DNA of 64,000 bases, taken from Eubacterium sulci ATCC 35585. Lineage in GTDB: Bacteria > Bacillota > Clostridia > Peptostreptococcales > Anaerovoracaceae. Within the stretch, counting starts at the first letter, position 1. Every line of letters starts with the position of its first letter. The position numbers were made by a program, and so were the translations under genes. Positions 33,977 through 44,367 of the stretch are shown here, one piece after another. The stretch covers positions 930,001 to 994,000 of the forward strand of contig CP012068.1 of NCBI GenBank assembly GCA_001189495.1, given 5' to 3'. The notes beneath the pieces were generated by a model that worked only from the letters and a program-made list of their open reading frames with translations, made no database searches and was not told the DNA's origin.

Positions 33977-35977
33977 TTATACATCCATAAAAATTGGAAG
34001 TATTAGCGGGCTTCTATGTGTATTTTTGTAGATAAACTTTCTCAGATCTTCAATTACAGAAGTCTTCATTTCATTCCAATCTACATTTCTATAGCTTAGG
34101 CTGTCGTTTATGCTTCTTTCTGCAATTTCCTTAGCTTTATTGATAATATCTTCGTTTTCCTTTACGTATATGAAACCTCTAGATACTATCTCTGGCCCTG
34201 AAACTAAAATTCCTGCCTTTATATCTACAGATGCAACTACGATAATAAGTCCTGATTCTGAAAGTAGTTTTCTATCTTTTAGAACGATGTTTCCAACATC
34301 TCCAACTCCTAGTCCATCAACAAGTATATCATCTGCGCTTACAACATTTTCAAACTTTATAGCACGTTCCTTGTTTACGCTGAGCTGATCTCCATTTGAT
34401 AGAATAAAGATATTCTCAGGCTTTTGCCCTAGGCTTTCGGCAAGTTTAGCGTGCTCCTTTAGATGTCTAGATTCACCGTGCACAGGCATGAAGAACTTCG
34501 GCTTAATAAGTGACTGTATTAGCTTTAGCTCCTCCTGGCAAGCGTGTCCAGATACATGGATGTCTGCGATATCATTGTAAATTACATCGACTTCCTTGTC
34601 GTATATTCGGTTTACAACATTTGATACGCTCTTCTCGTTTCCTGGAACAGGCGAAGATGAAAGAATTACCATATCGCCCTTCTTGAGCTTTACATTTTTG
34701 TGTTCATCGTTTGCCATACGTGTCAAGGCTGACATAGGCTCACCCTGGCTTCCCGTAGTGATGATTACCATCTCGTTATCAGGAATATTATTTGCTTTGT
34801 TTAGCTCAACATAGCTTCCCTTAGGAAATTTGATATATCCTAGCTCCTGTGCAAGATTCACAACATTATCCATGCTTCTTCCAGAAACAGTAAACTTTCT
34901 ACCGTATTTGATTGCGAGTTCTATTATCTTTTGCACACGATGTACATTAGAAGAGAATGTGGCAATAATGATACGGCCTTTGGCTCTGCTAAATATTTTA
35001 TCAAGAGCTTCACCTACAAATTTCTCGGATTTTGTAAAGCCTTTTCTAGTAGCATTTGTACTATCTGCAAGCATGATATCTACGCCCTGCATTCCAATTT
35101 CAGCAAACTTCTGAAGGTCAATAGGCTCTCCATCAATAGGAGTATAGTCTATCTTAAAGTCACCTGTATGGAACAGTGTGGCTGCTGGTGTTGATATATT
35201 AAGGCTTATAGCATCAGCAACTGAATGAGTTGTTCGTATAGTTTGAACTGTAAACTCACCTACTCGGAATTTATCCCCAGCAGTTATTACATGTAGATTT
35301 CCTGAAATTCCTCTTTCCTTTAGCTTATTTTCAATAAGTCCAAGAGTGATTCTTGTTGCGAAGATAGGCACGTTAACTTTTCTTAGAAAATAAGGTATTG
35401 CACCTATATGGTCTTCGTGACCATGTGTAATTACAAGTCCAACAATCTTATTTGCATTTTTCTCAAGATAGCTAAAATCAGGAATAACTACATCGATTCC
35501 GTACATATCGTCTTCAGGAAATGACATTCCGCAGTCGATAATCAAAATTTGATCTCGGTACTCCAAAATAGTAATATTCTTTCCGATTTCATTTAATCCA
35601 CCAAGAGGTATGATTTTAAGAAAATCATTAGTTTTTCTTGTTTTTGTACCAGCTGGTTTGCTAGATTTTTTTACAGCATTTGTACTAGGTCTATTTGACC
35701 TAGTAGATGGCTTAGTAACAGCAGAATTTGATCTGTTAGTTGTTTTTTTAGCCGGATGCTGAGTTTTATTATTTTGGGTTTTAGCTGGCGTGCTCTGTTT
35801 ACCCTGAGATTTCTTTGGTTTAGCACTTGCAGCTGCTTGCTGATTTTTCTTAGGCTTATGTGAGCCTAGGTTAGCCTTTTTCTTTTGACCGTCTCTTCTC
35901 TCGCCAGTGCGTTTCTTTGATGTAGTAGAACCTGCCTTGCTATTTCCGTTAGATTTTGATATGTTTGTATTTTTCAT
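33977..35977 (-). CDS. rnj: Ribonuclease J with a long basic N-terminal extension
   Basis: RNase J is a metallo-beta-lactamase exo/endoribonuclease of mRNA decay and rRNA maturation. The core begins near residue 118 (DFLKIIPLGGLNEIGKN) with the zinc motif THGHEDH (184-190), beta-CASP domain and the C-terminal dimer region. Residues 1-117 are rich in Lys, Ser, Thr, Asn, Ala and Pro and look disordered; typical RNase J proteins are about 555 residues without this part. The extension is in frame, uses ATG 35977, and no internal start with a good ribosome binding site is evident. It follows leuS by 9 bases. Confidence 0.95.
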   Translation of the reverse strand: MKNTNISKSNGNSKAGSTTSKKRTGERRDGQKKKANLGSHKPKKNQQAAASAKPKKSQGKQSTPAKTQNNKTQHPAKKTTNRSNSAVTKPSTRSNRPSTNAVKKSSKPAGTKTRKTNDFLKIIPLGGLNEIGKNITILEYRDQILIIDCGMSFPEDDMYGIDVVIPDFSYLEKNANKIVGLVITHGHEDHIGAIPYFLRKVNVPIFATRITLGLIENKLKERGISGNLHVITAGDKFRVGEFTVQTIRTTHSVADAISLNISTPAATLFHTGDFKIDYTPIDGEPIDLQKFAEIGMQGVDIMLADSTNATRKGFTKSEKFVGEALDKIFSRAKGRIIIATFSSNVHRVQKIIELAIKYGRKFTVSGRSMDNVVNLAQELGYIKFPKGSYVELNKANNIPDNEMVIITTGSQGEPMSALTRMANDEHKNVKLKKGDMVILSSSPVPGNEKSVSNVVNRIYDKEVDVIYNDIADIHVSGHACQEELKLIQSLIKPKFFMPVHGESRHLKEHAKLAESLGQKPENIFILSNGDQLSVNKERAIKFENVVSADDILVDGLGVGDVGNIVLKDRKLLSESGLIIVVASVDIKAGILVSGPEIVSRGFIYVKENEDIINKAKEIAERSINDSLSYRNVDWNEMKTSVIEDLRKFIYKNTHRSPLILPIFMDV

Positions 35978-35986
35978 ATAAAACCT

Positions 35987-38464
35987 CTACTTAACAACGA
36001 TGTTGATAAGTCTTCCCGGTACAGCAATTATCTTTACAACATTTTTATCTGCAATAAACTCTTTGATTTCAGCAGACTCTGAAACAAGCTTTTCCATCTC
36101 AGCTTTGCCGAAATCTCCAGGTATATCCATCTTTGTTTTGAGTTTTCCATTAACCTGAACAACTATTTCAACTGTTGATTTTACAAGTGCTGACTCATCA
36201 AAGCTTGGCCATGTCTCGTCGCCTACTGAGCCTTCATGTCCAAGAGCCTCCCAAAGCTCTTCGCATAGGTGCGGTGCAAATGGTGAAAGTATAGTTACTG
36301 TTTTTTCAATAGTAAATGCTAAAAGTTCTTTGTTTATATTGTTAAGTTCCTTATACTTATAAAGCTCATTAACAAGCTCCATAATAGCACTTATATCTGT
36401 ATTGAAATTAAAGCGACCATTTGTATCCTCTGTTACCTTGCTGATTGCTGAATTAAGAACAAAGTTAAGCTGCTTATCTTCATCTGTAATTGCTTCAACC
36501 TTTGATGTGTCAATGTCTGTACCATATTTTTCGACAAACTCACTTACAAGTCTATATACACGGTTTAGGAACCTATAGCTGCCTTCTACACCCTGATCTG
36601 ACCATTCAAGTTCTTTCTCAGGAGGTGCAGCAAACAGGATGAATAATCTAGCTGTGTCAGCTCCGTATTTATTGATAATCTCCTCAGGGCTGACAACATT
36701 TCCCTTTGATTTACTCATCTTTGATCCGTCCTTGTTAACCATTCCTTGAGTTAGAAGGTTCTTGAACGGTTCTTCGTCTTTTACAAGACCTAGGTCATGT
36801 AGTGCCATCTGGAAGAAACGAGCGTACATAAGGTGAAGAATTGCATGCTCAACACCACCGATATACTGATCAACATTCATCCAGTAATCTGTTTTATCCT
36901 TATCAAATGCAGCTTTGTCGTTCTTTGCATCACAATATCTTAAGAAATACCATGATGAATCAAGGAAGGTGTCCATTGTATCAAGCTCTCTCTTAGCGGC
37001 TTTTCCACACTTAGGGCACTTGCAGTCAGCAAAGGTCTTTGATGTTGATAGAGGTGATTCTCCCTTACCTGTAAACTCAACGTCTTTAGGAAGAAGTATT
37101 GGAAGGTTTTCTTCATTTTCTGGAACCCATCCACAGCTATCGCAGTATACCATTGGTATAGGAGTTCCCCAGTAGCGCTGACGTGAAATAAGCCAGTCTC
37201 TTAGCCTAAAGTTTATAGTCTTGTGACCTTTGTTTTCGCTTTCTAGGTAATCTATAACCGCAGCTATTGCTTCTTTATTGTCTAGACCATCAAATTTACC
37301 CGAGTTGATCATTTTTCCTTCTGCTGCGAAGGCTTCTTTTAGATTGTTTACATCTACATCCTTATCAGCTGGTTCAACTACAGGAATAATCTCTATTCCA
37401 AATTTCTTTGCAAAATCAAAGTCCCTCTGATCGTGAGCTGGCACAACCATGATTGCACCAGTACCATATCCGATGAGAACATAGTCAGATACATAGATTG
37501 GAACTTCTTTGCCATTTAGTGGATTAATTGTATATCTACCGGTGAAAACACCTGTCTTTTCATTAGTTGTTGAAGTTCTCTCAATATCGTTCTTATGTGA
37601 AACTTCTTCAATATAGGCCTTGACAGCTTCTTCCTGTTCCGTTCCCTCAACAAGCTCTAGCAAGTATGGGTGTTCAGGTGCAACAACCATTGATGTTACA
37701 CCAAAAACAGTATCTGCACGAGTTGTGAAAACATCAAGAACTTTATCGGAATCCTTTATTGGAAAGCTAATTAAAGCACCTTCTGAACGTCCAATCCAGT
37801 TCTTCTGCATTACTTTAACTTTTTCAGGCCATCCTTCTAGTTCATCTAGGTTAGCTAGAAGCTTATCAGCGTATTCTGTTATCTTTAGATACCACTGTGA
37901 TAGATTTTTCTTACCTACAACAGTTCCACATCTTTCACAGCATCCGTCAACTACCTGCTCGTTTGCAAGTACTGTTTGGCAACTAGGACACCAGTTAACT
38001 GGATTATCCTTCTTGTATGCTAGCCCTTTTTTGTAGAACTGAATGAAAATCCACTGCATCCACTTATAGTAATCCGGACTACATGTCTGTACCTCTCTAT
38101 CCCAGTCATATGATAGTCCTAGTGATTTTAGGTTATCTTCCATTTCATGGATGTTTTCCCATGTCCATTTATCAGGGGCAACGCCATGCTTGATTGCAGC
38201 GTTTTCTGCTGGAAGACCAAAAGAGTCAAATCCAATTGGATGAAGAACGTTAAATCCTTGCATTTTCTTGGTTCTAGCGATTACATCACCTATTGAATAG
38301 TTTCTTACATGTCCCATATGAAGCTTGCCAGATGGGTATGGAAACATTTCAAGAACATAATATTTTTCCTTATTTTTGTCTTCTACTACCTTAAAAGATT
38401 TGTTCTCATCCCAGTATTTCTGCCACTTCTTTTCTATATTTTTAAAATCATATCTTTGTTCCAT
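35987..38464 (-). CDS. leuS: Leucyl-tRNA synthetase
   Basis: LeuS charges tRNA-Leu. The 825-residue class I enzyme has the HIGH motif as [12 protein letters not shown], the KMSKS motif as [11 protein letters not shown], a zinc-type Cys cluster ([14 protein letters not shown]...CERCG), and the editing domain ([16 protein letters not shown]). ATG 38464 is preceded by GGAGGAATAGT; a few codons of open frame upstream are not used. It lies 1 base after rsfS and no T-box leader precedes it, so control is from the operon. Two tRNA-Leu genes are at 50090 and 50263. Confidence 0.97.
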   Translation of the reverse strand: MEQRYDFKNIEKKWQKYWDENKSFKVVEDKNKEKYYVLEMFPYPSGKLHMGHVRNYSIGDVIARTKKMQGFNVLHPIGFDSFGLPAENAAIKHGVAPDKWTWENIHEMEDNLKSLGLSYDWDREVQTCSPDYYKWMQWIFIQFYKKGLAYKKDNPVNWCPSCQTVLANEQVVDGCCERCGTVVGKKNLSQWYLKITEYADKLLANLDELEGWPEKVKVMQKNWIGRSEGALISFPIKDSDKVLDVFTTRADTVFGVTSMVVAPEHPYLLELVEGTEQEEAVKAYIEEVSHKNDIERTSTTNEKTGVFTGRYTINPLNGKEVPIYVSDYVLIGYGTGAIMVVPAHDQRDFDFAKKFGIEIIPVVEPADKDVDVNNLKEAFAAEGKMINSGKFDGLDNKEAIAAVIDYLESENKGHKTINFRLRDWLISRQRYWGTPIPMVYCDSCGWVPENEENLPILLPKDVEFTGKGESPLSTSKTFADCKCPKCGKAAKRELDTMDTFLDSSWYFLRYCDAKNDKAAFDKDKTDYWMNVDQYIGGVEHAILHLMYARFFQMALHDLGLVKDEEPFKNLLTQGMVNKDGSKMSKSKGNVVSPEEIINKYGADTARLFILFAAPPEKELEWSDQGVEGSYRFLNRVYRLVSEFVEKYGTDIDTSKVEAITDEDKQLNFVLNSAISKVTEDTNGRFNFNTDISAIMELVNELYKYKELNNINKELLAFTIEKTVTILSPFAPHLCEELWEALGHEGSVGDETWPSFDESALVKSTVEIVVQVNGKLKTKMDIPGDFGKAEMEKLVSESAEIKEFIADKNVVKIIAVPGRLINIVVK

Positions 38465-38465
38465 A

Positions 38466-38810
38466 CTATTCCTCCACATGGGTCATTTCACAGTCGGCCC
38501 AAACTTTCTCTATATTATATTTAGATCTCATTTCACGACTGAAAATATTGACGATAACATCGCCAAGGTCTAGTAATATCCAGCCTGTACCATTCTTTCC
38601 TTCTATTCCCTTTGTTGGAACACCATCCTGTGCCGCAAGATCTTCAACGTCATCAATCAAAGATTCTATATGTCTATCAGAAGTTCCGCTCGCAACTACA
38701 AGAAAATCAGCAAAAGAAGACTTTTCTGCTATGTCTATTACGACAATATCCTCAGCCTTCTTACTGTCCAACAGTTCAGCTAGTTTAATTGCAATATCTT
38801 TACTGCTCAT
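38466..38810 (-). CDS. rsfS: Ribosome silencing factor RsfS
   Basis: RsfS (Iojap family) binds L14 of the 50S subunit and blocks joining with 30S when nutrients are short. The 114-residue length and motifs [40 protein letters not shown] and YNIEKVWAD are typical. It lies in the conserved nadD-yqeK-rsfS order and is followed by leuS. Confidence 0.95.
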   Translation of the reverse strand: MSSKDIAIKLAELLDSKKAEDIVVIDIAEKSSFADFLVVASGTSDRHIESLIDDVEDLAAQDGVPTKGIEGKNGTGWILLDLGDVIVNIFSREMRSKYNIEKVWADCEMTHVEE

Positions 38811-38815
38811 ATTTT

Positions 38816-39373
38816 CTACCTTTCTTGAAAATACCTATATGCATCTAAAGTATCTTCATCTATATTTTTATTTAATTCATTCAGAAAATTAATCGTATTT
38901 TTGAGAGACATCTCACATGCCTTATTAAGGTCTGTGAGTGCGAGTTCTCTTATCTTTTCCAGATTTGGATATGGCTTTCTATTAATCTCTATCGCATCAG
39001 ATATATAAATGATTTTCTCTATCTGAGACATCGCTGGTCTTCCAGTCGTATGAAAGCTTACAGCATTTAAAATATCATCATCGTCAATCTTTAAAATATC
39101 CTTCATAACCGCAGCTGCAATTTTTCCATGTGCGAGATTAGGATTATCTATATATTCATCACCTAGATTATACTTTCTAACAAGATTATTAAGCTCTTCT
39201 ATACTCTTTCCCCTGTATAAATCGTGGCAAAGAGCAGCTATTTCTACCTTTTCCTTATCTGCTCCATATATGTCACAGAGTTTTAGCGCCATATCCCTCA
39301 CACCTGCTGTATGAATTTTACGCTTATCTGTTAAGGTTTCATCTACAAACTTAAGTATATAATCCTTGTTCAT
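38816..39373 (-). CDS. yqeK: HD-domain hydrolase YqeK (Ap4A hydrolase type)
   Basis: This 185-residue HD-domain phosphohydrolase has the metal ligands in HTAGVRDMALKL, ALCHDLYRGK (the HD pair), NLAHGKIAA and VSFHTTGRP. B. subtilis YqeK is a symmetrical Ap4A hydrolase and this one is the same length. It overlaps nadD by 23 bases, matching the nadD-yqeK-rsfS arrangement of Firmicutes. Confidence 0.93.
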   Translation of the reverse strand: MNKDYILKFVDETLTDKRKIHTAGVRDMALKLCDIYGADKEKVEIAALCHDLYRGKSIEELNNLVRKYNLGDEYIDNPNLAHGKIAAAVMKDILKIDDDDILNAVSFHTTGRPAMSQIEKIIYISDAIEINRKPYPNLEKIRELALTDLNKACEMSLKNTINFLNELNKNIDEDTLDAYRYFQER

Positions 39374-39953
39374 ATATATATTCTTCTACCTCCGAACCAA
39401 CCAGTCCAGAAATGCTTTCCTTATTATGTACATGTTCTCTAATAGCTGTAGAGCTTATAGGTTTCATTAAATCCTCTAAAAGAGCGATTTTACAACCATA
39501 ATCATGCATTAATCTATCAGCTTCATCTCTTAGCATTGTTCTATCATCGCCTGGTCTTAAGCCAACTGCAAACGAACAAAGCTTGAGAAGTTCCTTTCCT
39601 TTATACCATGATTCAATTCTAAGGAGTGAATCGCTTCCCAAGATGAAACAGATTTCAGTATCTGGGTATATTTTCATTAACTTCATCAAGGTGTCGTAAG
39701 TATACGATAGCCCTTCGCTTTGTAGTTCGATGTCCGTAACACCAATGCGCTCACAATTTGATGTTGCAAGTTCAATCATTCTAAGGCGCTTTGATGCATC
39801 TTCTACATGTTTGTTTTTCTTAAAGGGCTGTTTATTGGCAGGCATTAGCAAAACCTCATCGAGCATAAGCTCATGTAATGCTGCCTGTGCAAGTCCTATA
39901 TGCCCTAGATGTACAGGATCAAATGTCCCGCCAAGTATACCTATTTTTTTCAT
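39351..39953 (-). CDS. nadD: Nicotinate-nucleotide adenylyltransferase
   Basis: NadD makes deamido-NAD from nicotinate mononucleotide and ATP. The 200-residue protein has the nucleotidyltransferase motif GGTFDPVHLGHIGLA at its start and the ISSTAIREHV motif near the end. Its ATG overlaps the aspS stop by one base. Confidence 0.96.
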   Translation of the reverse strand: MKKIGILGGTFDPVHLGHIGLAQAALHELMLDEVLLMPANKQPFKKNKHVEDASKRLRMIELATSNCERIGVTDIELQSEGLSYTYDTLMKLMKIYPDTEICFILGSDSLLRIESWYKGKELLKLCSFAVGLRPGDDRTMLRDEADRLMHDYGCKIALLEDLMKPISSTAIREHVHNKESISGLVGSEVEEYIYEQGLYT

Positions 39954-41728
39954 TACTGTTCTTCTATATCTGTAGCTATGCTCAGTTCCTTCAGCTGCTC
40001 GAAATCGACTTCAGCAGGTGCTCCGCTTAGTAGACACTGTGCTTTCTGATTCTTAGGGAATGCAACAACATCTCTAATATCAAGATCCTCAGTTAGAAGC
40101 ATAACTAGTCTATCAAGACCGTATGCAATTCCGCCATGAGGTGGTGCACCGTATTTAAACGCATCCATTAGGAAGCCAAACTTCTGCTGGCAATCTTCTT
40201 CGCTTAGACCTAGGATTTTAAACATTTTATTCTGGAGGTCTGCTTCGTGAATTCTGATGCTTCCGCCACCTGCTTCATATCCGTTTATAACGATGTCGTA
40301 TGCATAAGCATTAACCTTCGATGGATCCTCGTCTAACATTGGAATTTCATCTGTCTTAGGATGTGTAAATGGATGATGCATTGGCTTTAACGCGCCAGTA
40401 TCCTCATCTTTCTCAAACATTGGGAAGTCTGTCACCCAAAGGAGTTCATACTTGCTATCATCGAGCAGACCCAAAATATCTGCTACATGTCTTCTTAGGA
40501 AGCCAAGTGTATCAAATACAACCTTGTTTTTGTCTGCAGCTATGAGGATTAAATCATTTGCTTTTGCATCAAAAGCTTTAGCTATTTCTGCAAGTTCTTC
40601 CTGCGAGAAGAATTTATTAACAGATGACTTAATTTCATCTGCTTCAATACGAATCCATACAAGACCTTTAGCTCCGTAATGCTTTGCGTTCTCAGTAAGC
40701 TTATCAATATCCTTACGGCTAAACTTATCAGAAGCGTTGTCAATGCAAATACCTCTTACGCTTCCGCCACTTGATAAAGCATTGCTAAATACTTGGAATT
40801 CTGTACCATTCACAAGCTCGCTTATATCTTTTAGTTCAAATCCAAAGCGCAGGTCTGGCTTATCAGAGCCAAATCTTTCCATTGCATCTTGATAACTCAT
40901 TCTTCTGAGTGGAAGTTTAATATCAACGCCTTTAATATCATGGAACAGTTTCTTGAGATATCCTTCCTGAATAGCCAAAACATCATCCATATCCACAAAT
41001 GACATTTCAAGGTCTATCTGAGTAAATTCAGGCTGTCTATCTGATCTCAAATCTTCATCTCTGAAGCATCTAGCAATCTGAATATATCTATCAAGTCCAC
41101 TGACCATAAGAAGCTGCTTAAAGAGCTGCGGTGACTGTGGAAGCGCATAGAACATTCCTGGGTTTACTCTACTTGGAACAAGATAGTCTCTTGCACCTTC
41201 AGGTGTCGATTTAATTAGATTTGGTGTCTCAACCTCTGTAAATCCTTCGCCATAGAAATACTGTCTTGTAACATTTGTAATATCATGGCGCATCTTGAGT
41301 ATTCTCTGCATTTTATTCTTTCTGAGCTCGAGATACCTATACTTCATACGAAGATTGTAGTCTACATTATCGTCATCTTTAACATAGATTGGAGGTGTCT
41401 CAGATTCTGAATAAAGTACTAGATTATTTGCCACAACTTCAATTTCTCCAGTTGCAAGGTCAGGATTTTTAGAACTTCTTTCTCTAACTACACCTGTAAG
41501 ACCTATTACAAATTCACTTCTAAGCCTGTCAGCTACATCAAAGATTTCCTGTGGGATTGAATCATCAAAGACGATTTGTACAATACCTGTTTTATCTCTA
41601 AGGTCAACAAATATTAGACTTCCTAGGCTTCTTTGCTTAGCAACCCAACCGTTTAATGAAACCTCTTCCCCAATATTATTCTTATTTAGTACTCCGCAAA
41701 AGTGAGTTCTTTTAATTAGCTTTGACAT
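39953..41728 (-). CDS. aspS: Aspartyl-tRNA synthetase (bacterial type)
   Basis: AspS is a class II synthetase. The 591-residue length is that of bacterial AspRS with the extra GAD domain between motifs 2 and 3. Visible parts are the N-terminal OB anticodon-binding domain (VSLNGWVAKQRSLGSLIFVDL), motif 2 ARCFRDEDLRSDRQPEFTQID, and motif 3 GIAYGLDRLVML. Whether it also charges tRNA-Asn cannot be told here. It follows hisS by 9 bases with GGAGGAAGA before its ATG. Confidence 0.96.
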   Translation of the reverse strand: MSKLIKRTHFCGVLNKNNIGEEVSLNGWVAKQRSLGSLIFVDLRDKTGIVQIVFDDSIPQEIFDVADRLRSEFVIGLTGVVRERSSKNPDLATGEIEVVANNLVLYSESETPPIYVKDDDNVDYNLRMKYRYLELRKNKMQRILKMRHDITNVTRQYFYGEGFTEVETPNLIKSTPEGARDYLVPSRVNPGMFYALPQSPQLFKQLLMVSGLDRYIQIARCFRDEDLRSDRQPEFTQIDLEMSFVDMDDVLAIQEGYLKKLFHDIKGVDIKLPLRRMSYQDAMERFGSDKPDLRFGFELKDISELVNGTEFQVFSNALSSGGSVRGICIDNASDKFSRKDIDKLTENAKHYGAKGLVWIRIEADEIKSSVNKFFSQEELAEIAKAFDAKANDLILIAADKNKVVFDTLGFLRRHVADILGLLDDSKYELLWVTDFPMFEKDEDTGALKPMHHPFTHPKTDEIPMLDEDPSKVNAYAYDIVINGYEAGGGSIRIHEADLQNKMFKILGLSEEDCQQKFGFLMDAFKYGAPPHGGIAYGLDRLVMLLTEDLDIRDVVAFPKNQKAQCLLSGAPAEVDFEQLKELSIATDIEEQ

Positions 41729-41737
41729 TCTTCCTCC

Positions 41738-42991
41738 TTAGTGACTTAGTTCCTGTACTAAATCGTCAAATTTGACCTGTCTCTGGCTGGAATCTGCCAT
41801 GTTCTTAACAGATGCCATCTCAGTTTCAAGTTCATTATCACCGATGACAACGGTGTATTTTGCATTAATTTTATTAGCGTATTTAAACTGTCCTTTGATG
41901 TTTCTTTCCATCAAATCCATTTGTGCATTTATGCCATTTTTCCTCAGCTCGCTAACGAGTTTAAGGCCAAATAGCTTTGCTCTATCGCCCATTACAGCAA
42001 CTAAAACGCTATCATTTGATGGCTTTGGAATTTCAATACCTAGCGCATCTAACAATAAAATGAGTCTTTCAATACCTAGACCAAATCCTACACCTGGTAC
42101 ATCTATATCACCGACCTCTTTGATGAGGTTATCATATCTTCCGCCACCACAAACTGTTCCTTGAGCACCAATATTCTTTGATACAAACTCAAATGCCGTC
42201 TTAGTATAATAATCAAGGCCTCTAACTATCTTAGGATCTATGGTATACTCTATTTCTGATGCAGTTAGATAGCTTTTTACCTGCTCAAACGATTCCTTGC
42301 AATCGTCACATAGATAATCAAGCATCATAGGCGCACCCTTAACTATCTCCTGACAGTTTTCGTTCTTACAGTCGAGAATTCTCATAGGATTTCTATCGTA
42401 TCTATCCTTACATGTGTCACAGAGATTCTCATAATTTGGCTTAAGGAAATCCTGAAGTGCCTTGCGATAGGTTTCTCTACATGTAGGACATCCAACACTG
42501 TTGATTCTAAGTTCGATTTCCTCAATGCCCATATCTGTAAGGAAGTCGTTTGCCAGTGCAATTACTTCAGCATCGGCAAGCATACTCTTGCTTCCGAAAA
42601 CTTCGATTCCAAACTGATGAAACTCTCTAAGTCTACCTGATTGTGGCTTTTCATATCTGAAACACTGAGTTTCATAGTAATATTTAGTAGGCTGCGATTC
42701 TGCATACTGCTTGCTCTCGAGGAAGGCTCTAACTGTTGGTGAAGTGCCCTCTGGTTTAAGAGTTATGCTTCTGTGTCCGTTATCCTCAAAGGTATACATC
42801 TCTTTCTGTACGATGTCTGTAGTATCACCCACACCTCTCTGAAAGAGCTCTGTATGCTCAAATATAGGAGTTCTAATCTCCTCAAAGCCATATTTTCTGC
42901 ATATAGCTGCAAATTTGCTCTCAATAAAATGCCACTTATAAATTTGATCTGGCATTATATCTTTAGTCCCTCTCGGTGCCTTTGTCAGCAT
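41738..42991 (-). CDS. hisS: Histidyl-tRNA synthetase
   Basis: HisS is a class II synthetase of 417 residues. It begins APRGTKDIMPDQIYKW and shows motif 2 with ETQCFRYEKPQSGRLREFHQ, the histidine-specific VRGLDYYTKTAFEF, and motif 3 GVGFGLGIERLI. It contains a Cys-rich insertion (CPTCRETYRK...CDTCKDRY...CKNENCQE) that may bind zinc, as in many Firmicute HisRS. The start overlaps the hemZ stop by 7 bases. Confidence 0.96.
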   Translation of the reverse strand: MLTKAPRGTKDIMPDQIYKWHFIESKFAAICRKYGFEEIRTPIFEHTELFQRGVGDTTDIVQKEMYTFEDNGHRSITLKPEGTSPTVRAFLESKQYAESQPTKYYYETQCFRYEKPQSGRLREFHQFGIEVFGSKSMLADAEVIALANDFLTDMGIEEIELRINSVGCPTCRETYRKALQDFLKPNYENLCDTCKDRYDRNPMRILDCKNENCQEIVKGAPMMLDYLCDDCKESFEQVKSYLTASEIEYTIDPKIVRGLDYYTKTAFEFVSKNIGAQGTVCGGGRYDNLIKEVGDIDVPGVGFGLGIERLILLLDALGIEIPKPSNDSVLVAVMGDRAKLFGLKLVSELRKNGINAQMDLMERNIKGQFKYANKINAKYTVVIGDNELETEMASVKNMADSSQRQVKFDDLVQELSH

Positions 42992-44367
42992 ATGTCATCT
43001 CCCTTCTGATTGAAGAACATCTTGTCTTTTCTTTCAATCATCTCATCTAATCTATTTATATAGTGTCCTACGTTTGATACATTTGGAATTCTCTCGAGTC
43101 TATTCTCCTCGGGATAAAATCTTTTGCTTATGGCACCTGCACCTAATGCCAAAATGCTCTGGTGTTCATCCATAATTCTGATATTATAGAGTCCAGCTTT
43201 TTCAGGTTTACAATAACCAATATTTTCACCAGCTCCTGCCATGTGCTTTTGTCTATATAGATAATATGGTTCAAATCCTCTATTACAAAGAGTTTCAAAG
43301 CCTTTAGCGGTCATTGAATTAGTTATGCTAGACTGCTTATAATGAAAAGCAGGATCTTCATCCTTAAGCCTTGAAGCACGCTTTACAGACAAGGAATGAA
43401 TTGTAATATTATCAGCTCCTAAGCCAATAATTTTCTCTAGTGAAGCATCAAAATCAGATAATTTTTCACCTGGTAGTCCAGCTATCAAATCAGCATTTAT
43501 GCTGTTAAAATCAAGACTATGAGCAAGTTCAAAAGCTTTCTCAATCTCTAATGGCGTGTGTGAGCGTCCTATAGTAACAAGAGTCTCTGACTTCATAGAC
43601 TGAGGATTAATGCTTATTCTCTCACATCCATGAGCTTTGATTATCTTTAGTTTTTCTAGATTAATGGTATCAGGCCTTCCAGCTTCTATCGTATATTCTT
43701 TGATACTATGTATATCAAGATATTTATTTATAGCATCGAGAAGTCTATTTAACTGATTTTCATTTAATGTGGTCGGTGTTCCTCCACCAATATATAGCGA
43801 TTCTATATGAAACTCTGAGTTATCAAGTCTTAACCCAATTGCCTTTATTTCTTCTATCAAAGTATCAACATAGGCCTCGAGCTTTTCGTTTTCGGCTTGA
43901 CTTGAGATGAATGAGCAGTATAGACATCTAGTCGGACAAAATGGAATCCCAATATACATTCCAACTGAGTTGTCTTTTGCCTTACCAAATGAAGCTATTT
44001 GGTAGCCATACATTTTGACAATCACATCTATCTTGTTATCATCAATCAGATATTCATTTTTTAGTACTCGCCTAGCTTCATCAAGTCCATGGGCATCAAT
44101 AAGTTCACCGCATAGCTTTACAGGTCTTATTCCTGTAAGTATTCCCCATTCAGGCCTAAGTCCAGTAGAAGTAGATAGCTTATGAAATATTTCTCTTTTA
44201 ATAGCGTCCTTTGATTCTCCCATCAAAGCACTCTTAAGATCAATTATCTCCTTATCATTATCGAGCCCGTCTTCGAAAAGCTTATATTGAGTAGGCATTA
44301 TGAATTGATCTATAAGCTCATATAAAAGCTCTGGTTTTGGATAGTTATATGCCTTAAACGCGTACAA
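42985..44367 (-). CDS. hemZ: HemZ-type radical SAM protein (coproporphyrinogen dehydrogenase family)
   Basis: This 460-residue radical SAM protein is related to oxygen-independent coproporphyrinogen III oxidase. The CxxxCxxC cluster motif is PFCPTRCLYCSFISS; YIGGGTPTTLNENQLNRL and HITIHSLSVK-type segments (as DNITIHSLSVKRASRL) are family marks. HemZ is common in anaerobes that lack the rest of haem synthesis, so its true substrate is doubtful. The start is TTG at 44367 with GAGGT 9 bases upstream, overlapping the MBL gene by 14 bases. Confidence 0.88.
   Translation of the reverse strand: MYAFKAYNYPKPELLYELIDQFIMPTQYKLFEDGLDNDKEIIDLKSALMGESKDAIKREIFHKLSTSTGLRPEWGILTGIRPVKLCGELIDAHGLDEARRVLKNEYLIDDNKIDVIVKMYGYQIASFGKAKDNSVGMYIGIPFCPTRCLYCSFISSQAENEKLEAYVDTLIEEIKAIGLRLDNSEFHIESLYIGGGTPTTLNENQLNRLLDAINKYLDIHSIKEYTIEAGRPDTINLEKLKIIKAHGCERISINPQSMKSETLVTIGRSHTPLEIEKAFELAHSLDFNSINADLIAGLPGEKLSDFDASLEKIIGLGADNITIHSLSVKRASRLKDEDPAFHYKQSSITNSMTAKGFETLCNRGFEPYYLYRQKHMAGAGENIGYCKPEKAGLYNIRIMDEHQSILALGAGAISKRFYPEENRLERIPNVSNVGHYINRLDEMIERKDKMFFNQKGDDIC

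Noticed and set aside
36915-38036. Open frames on the + strand opposite leuS, and similar shadows opposite other genes
   Set aside because: They lie entirely within well-conserved genes on the other strand and have no ribosome binding sites or recognisable domains.
38464-38810. T-box leader before leuS (and before aspS or hisS)
   Set aside because: The gaps upstream of leuS, aspS and hisS are at most 9 bases or the genes overlap, so no T-box leader can fit.
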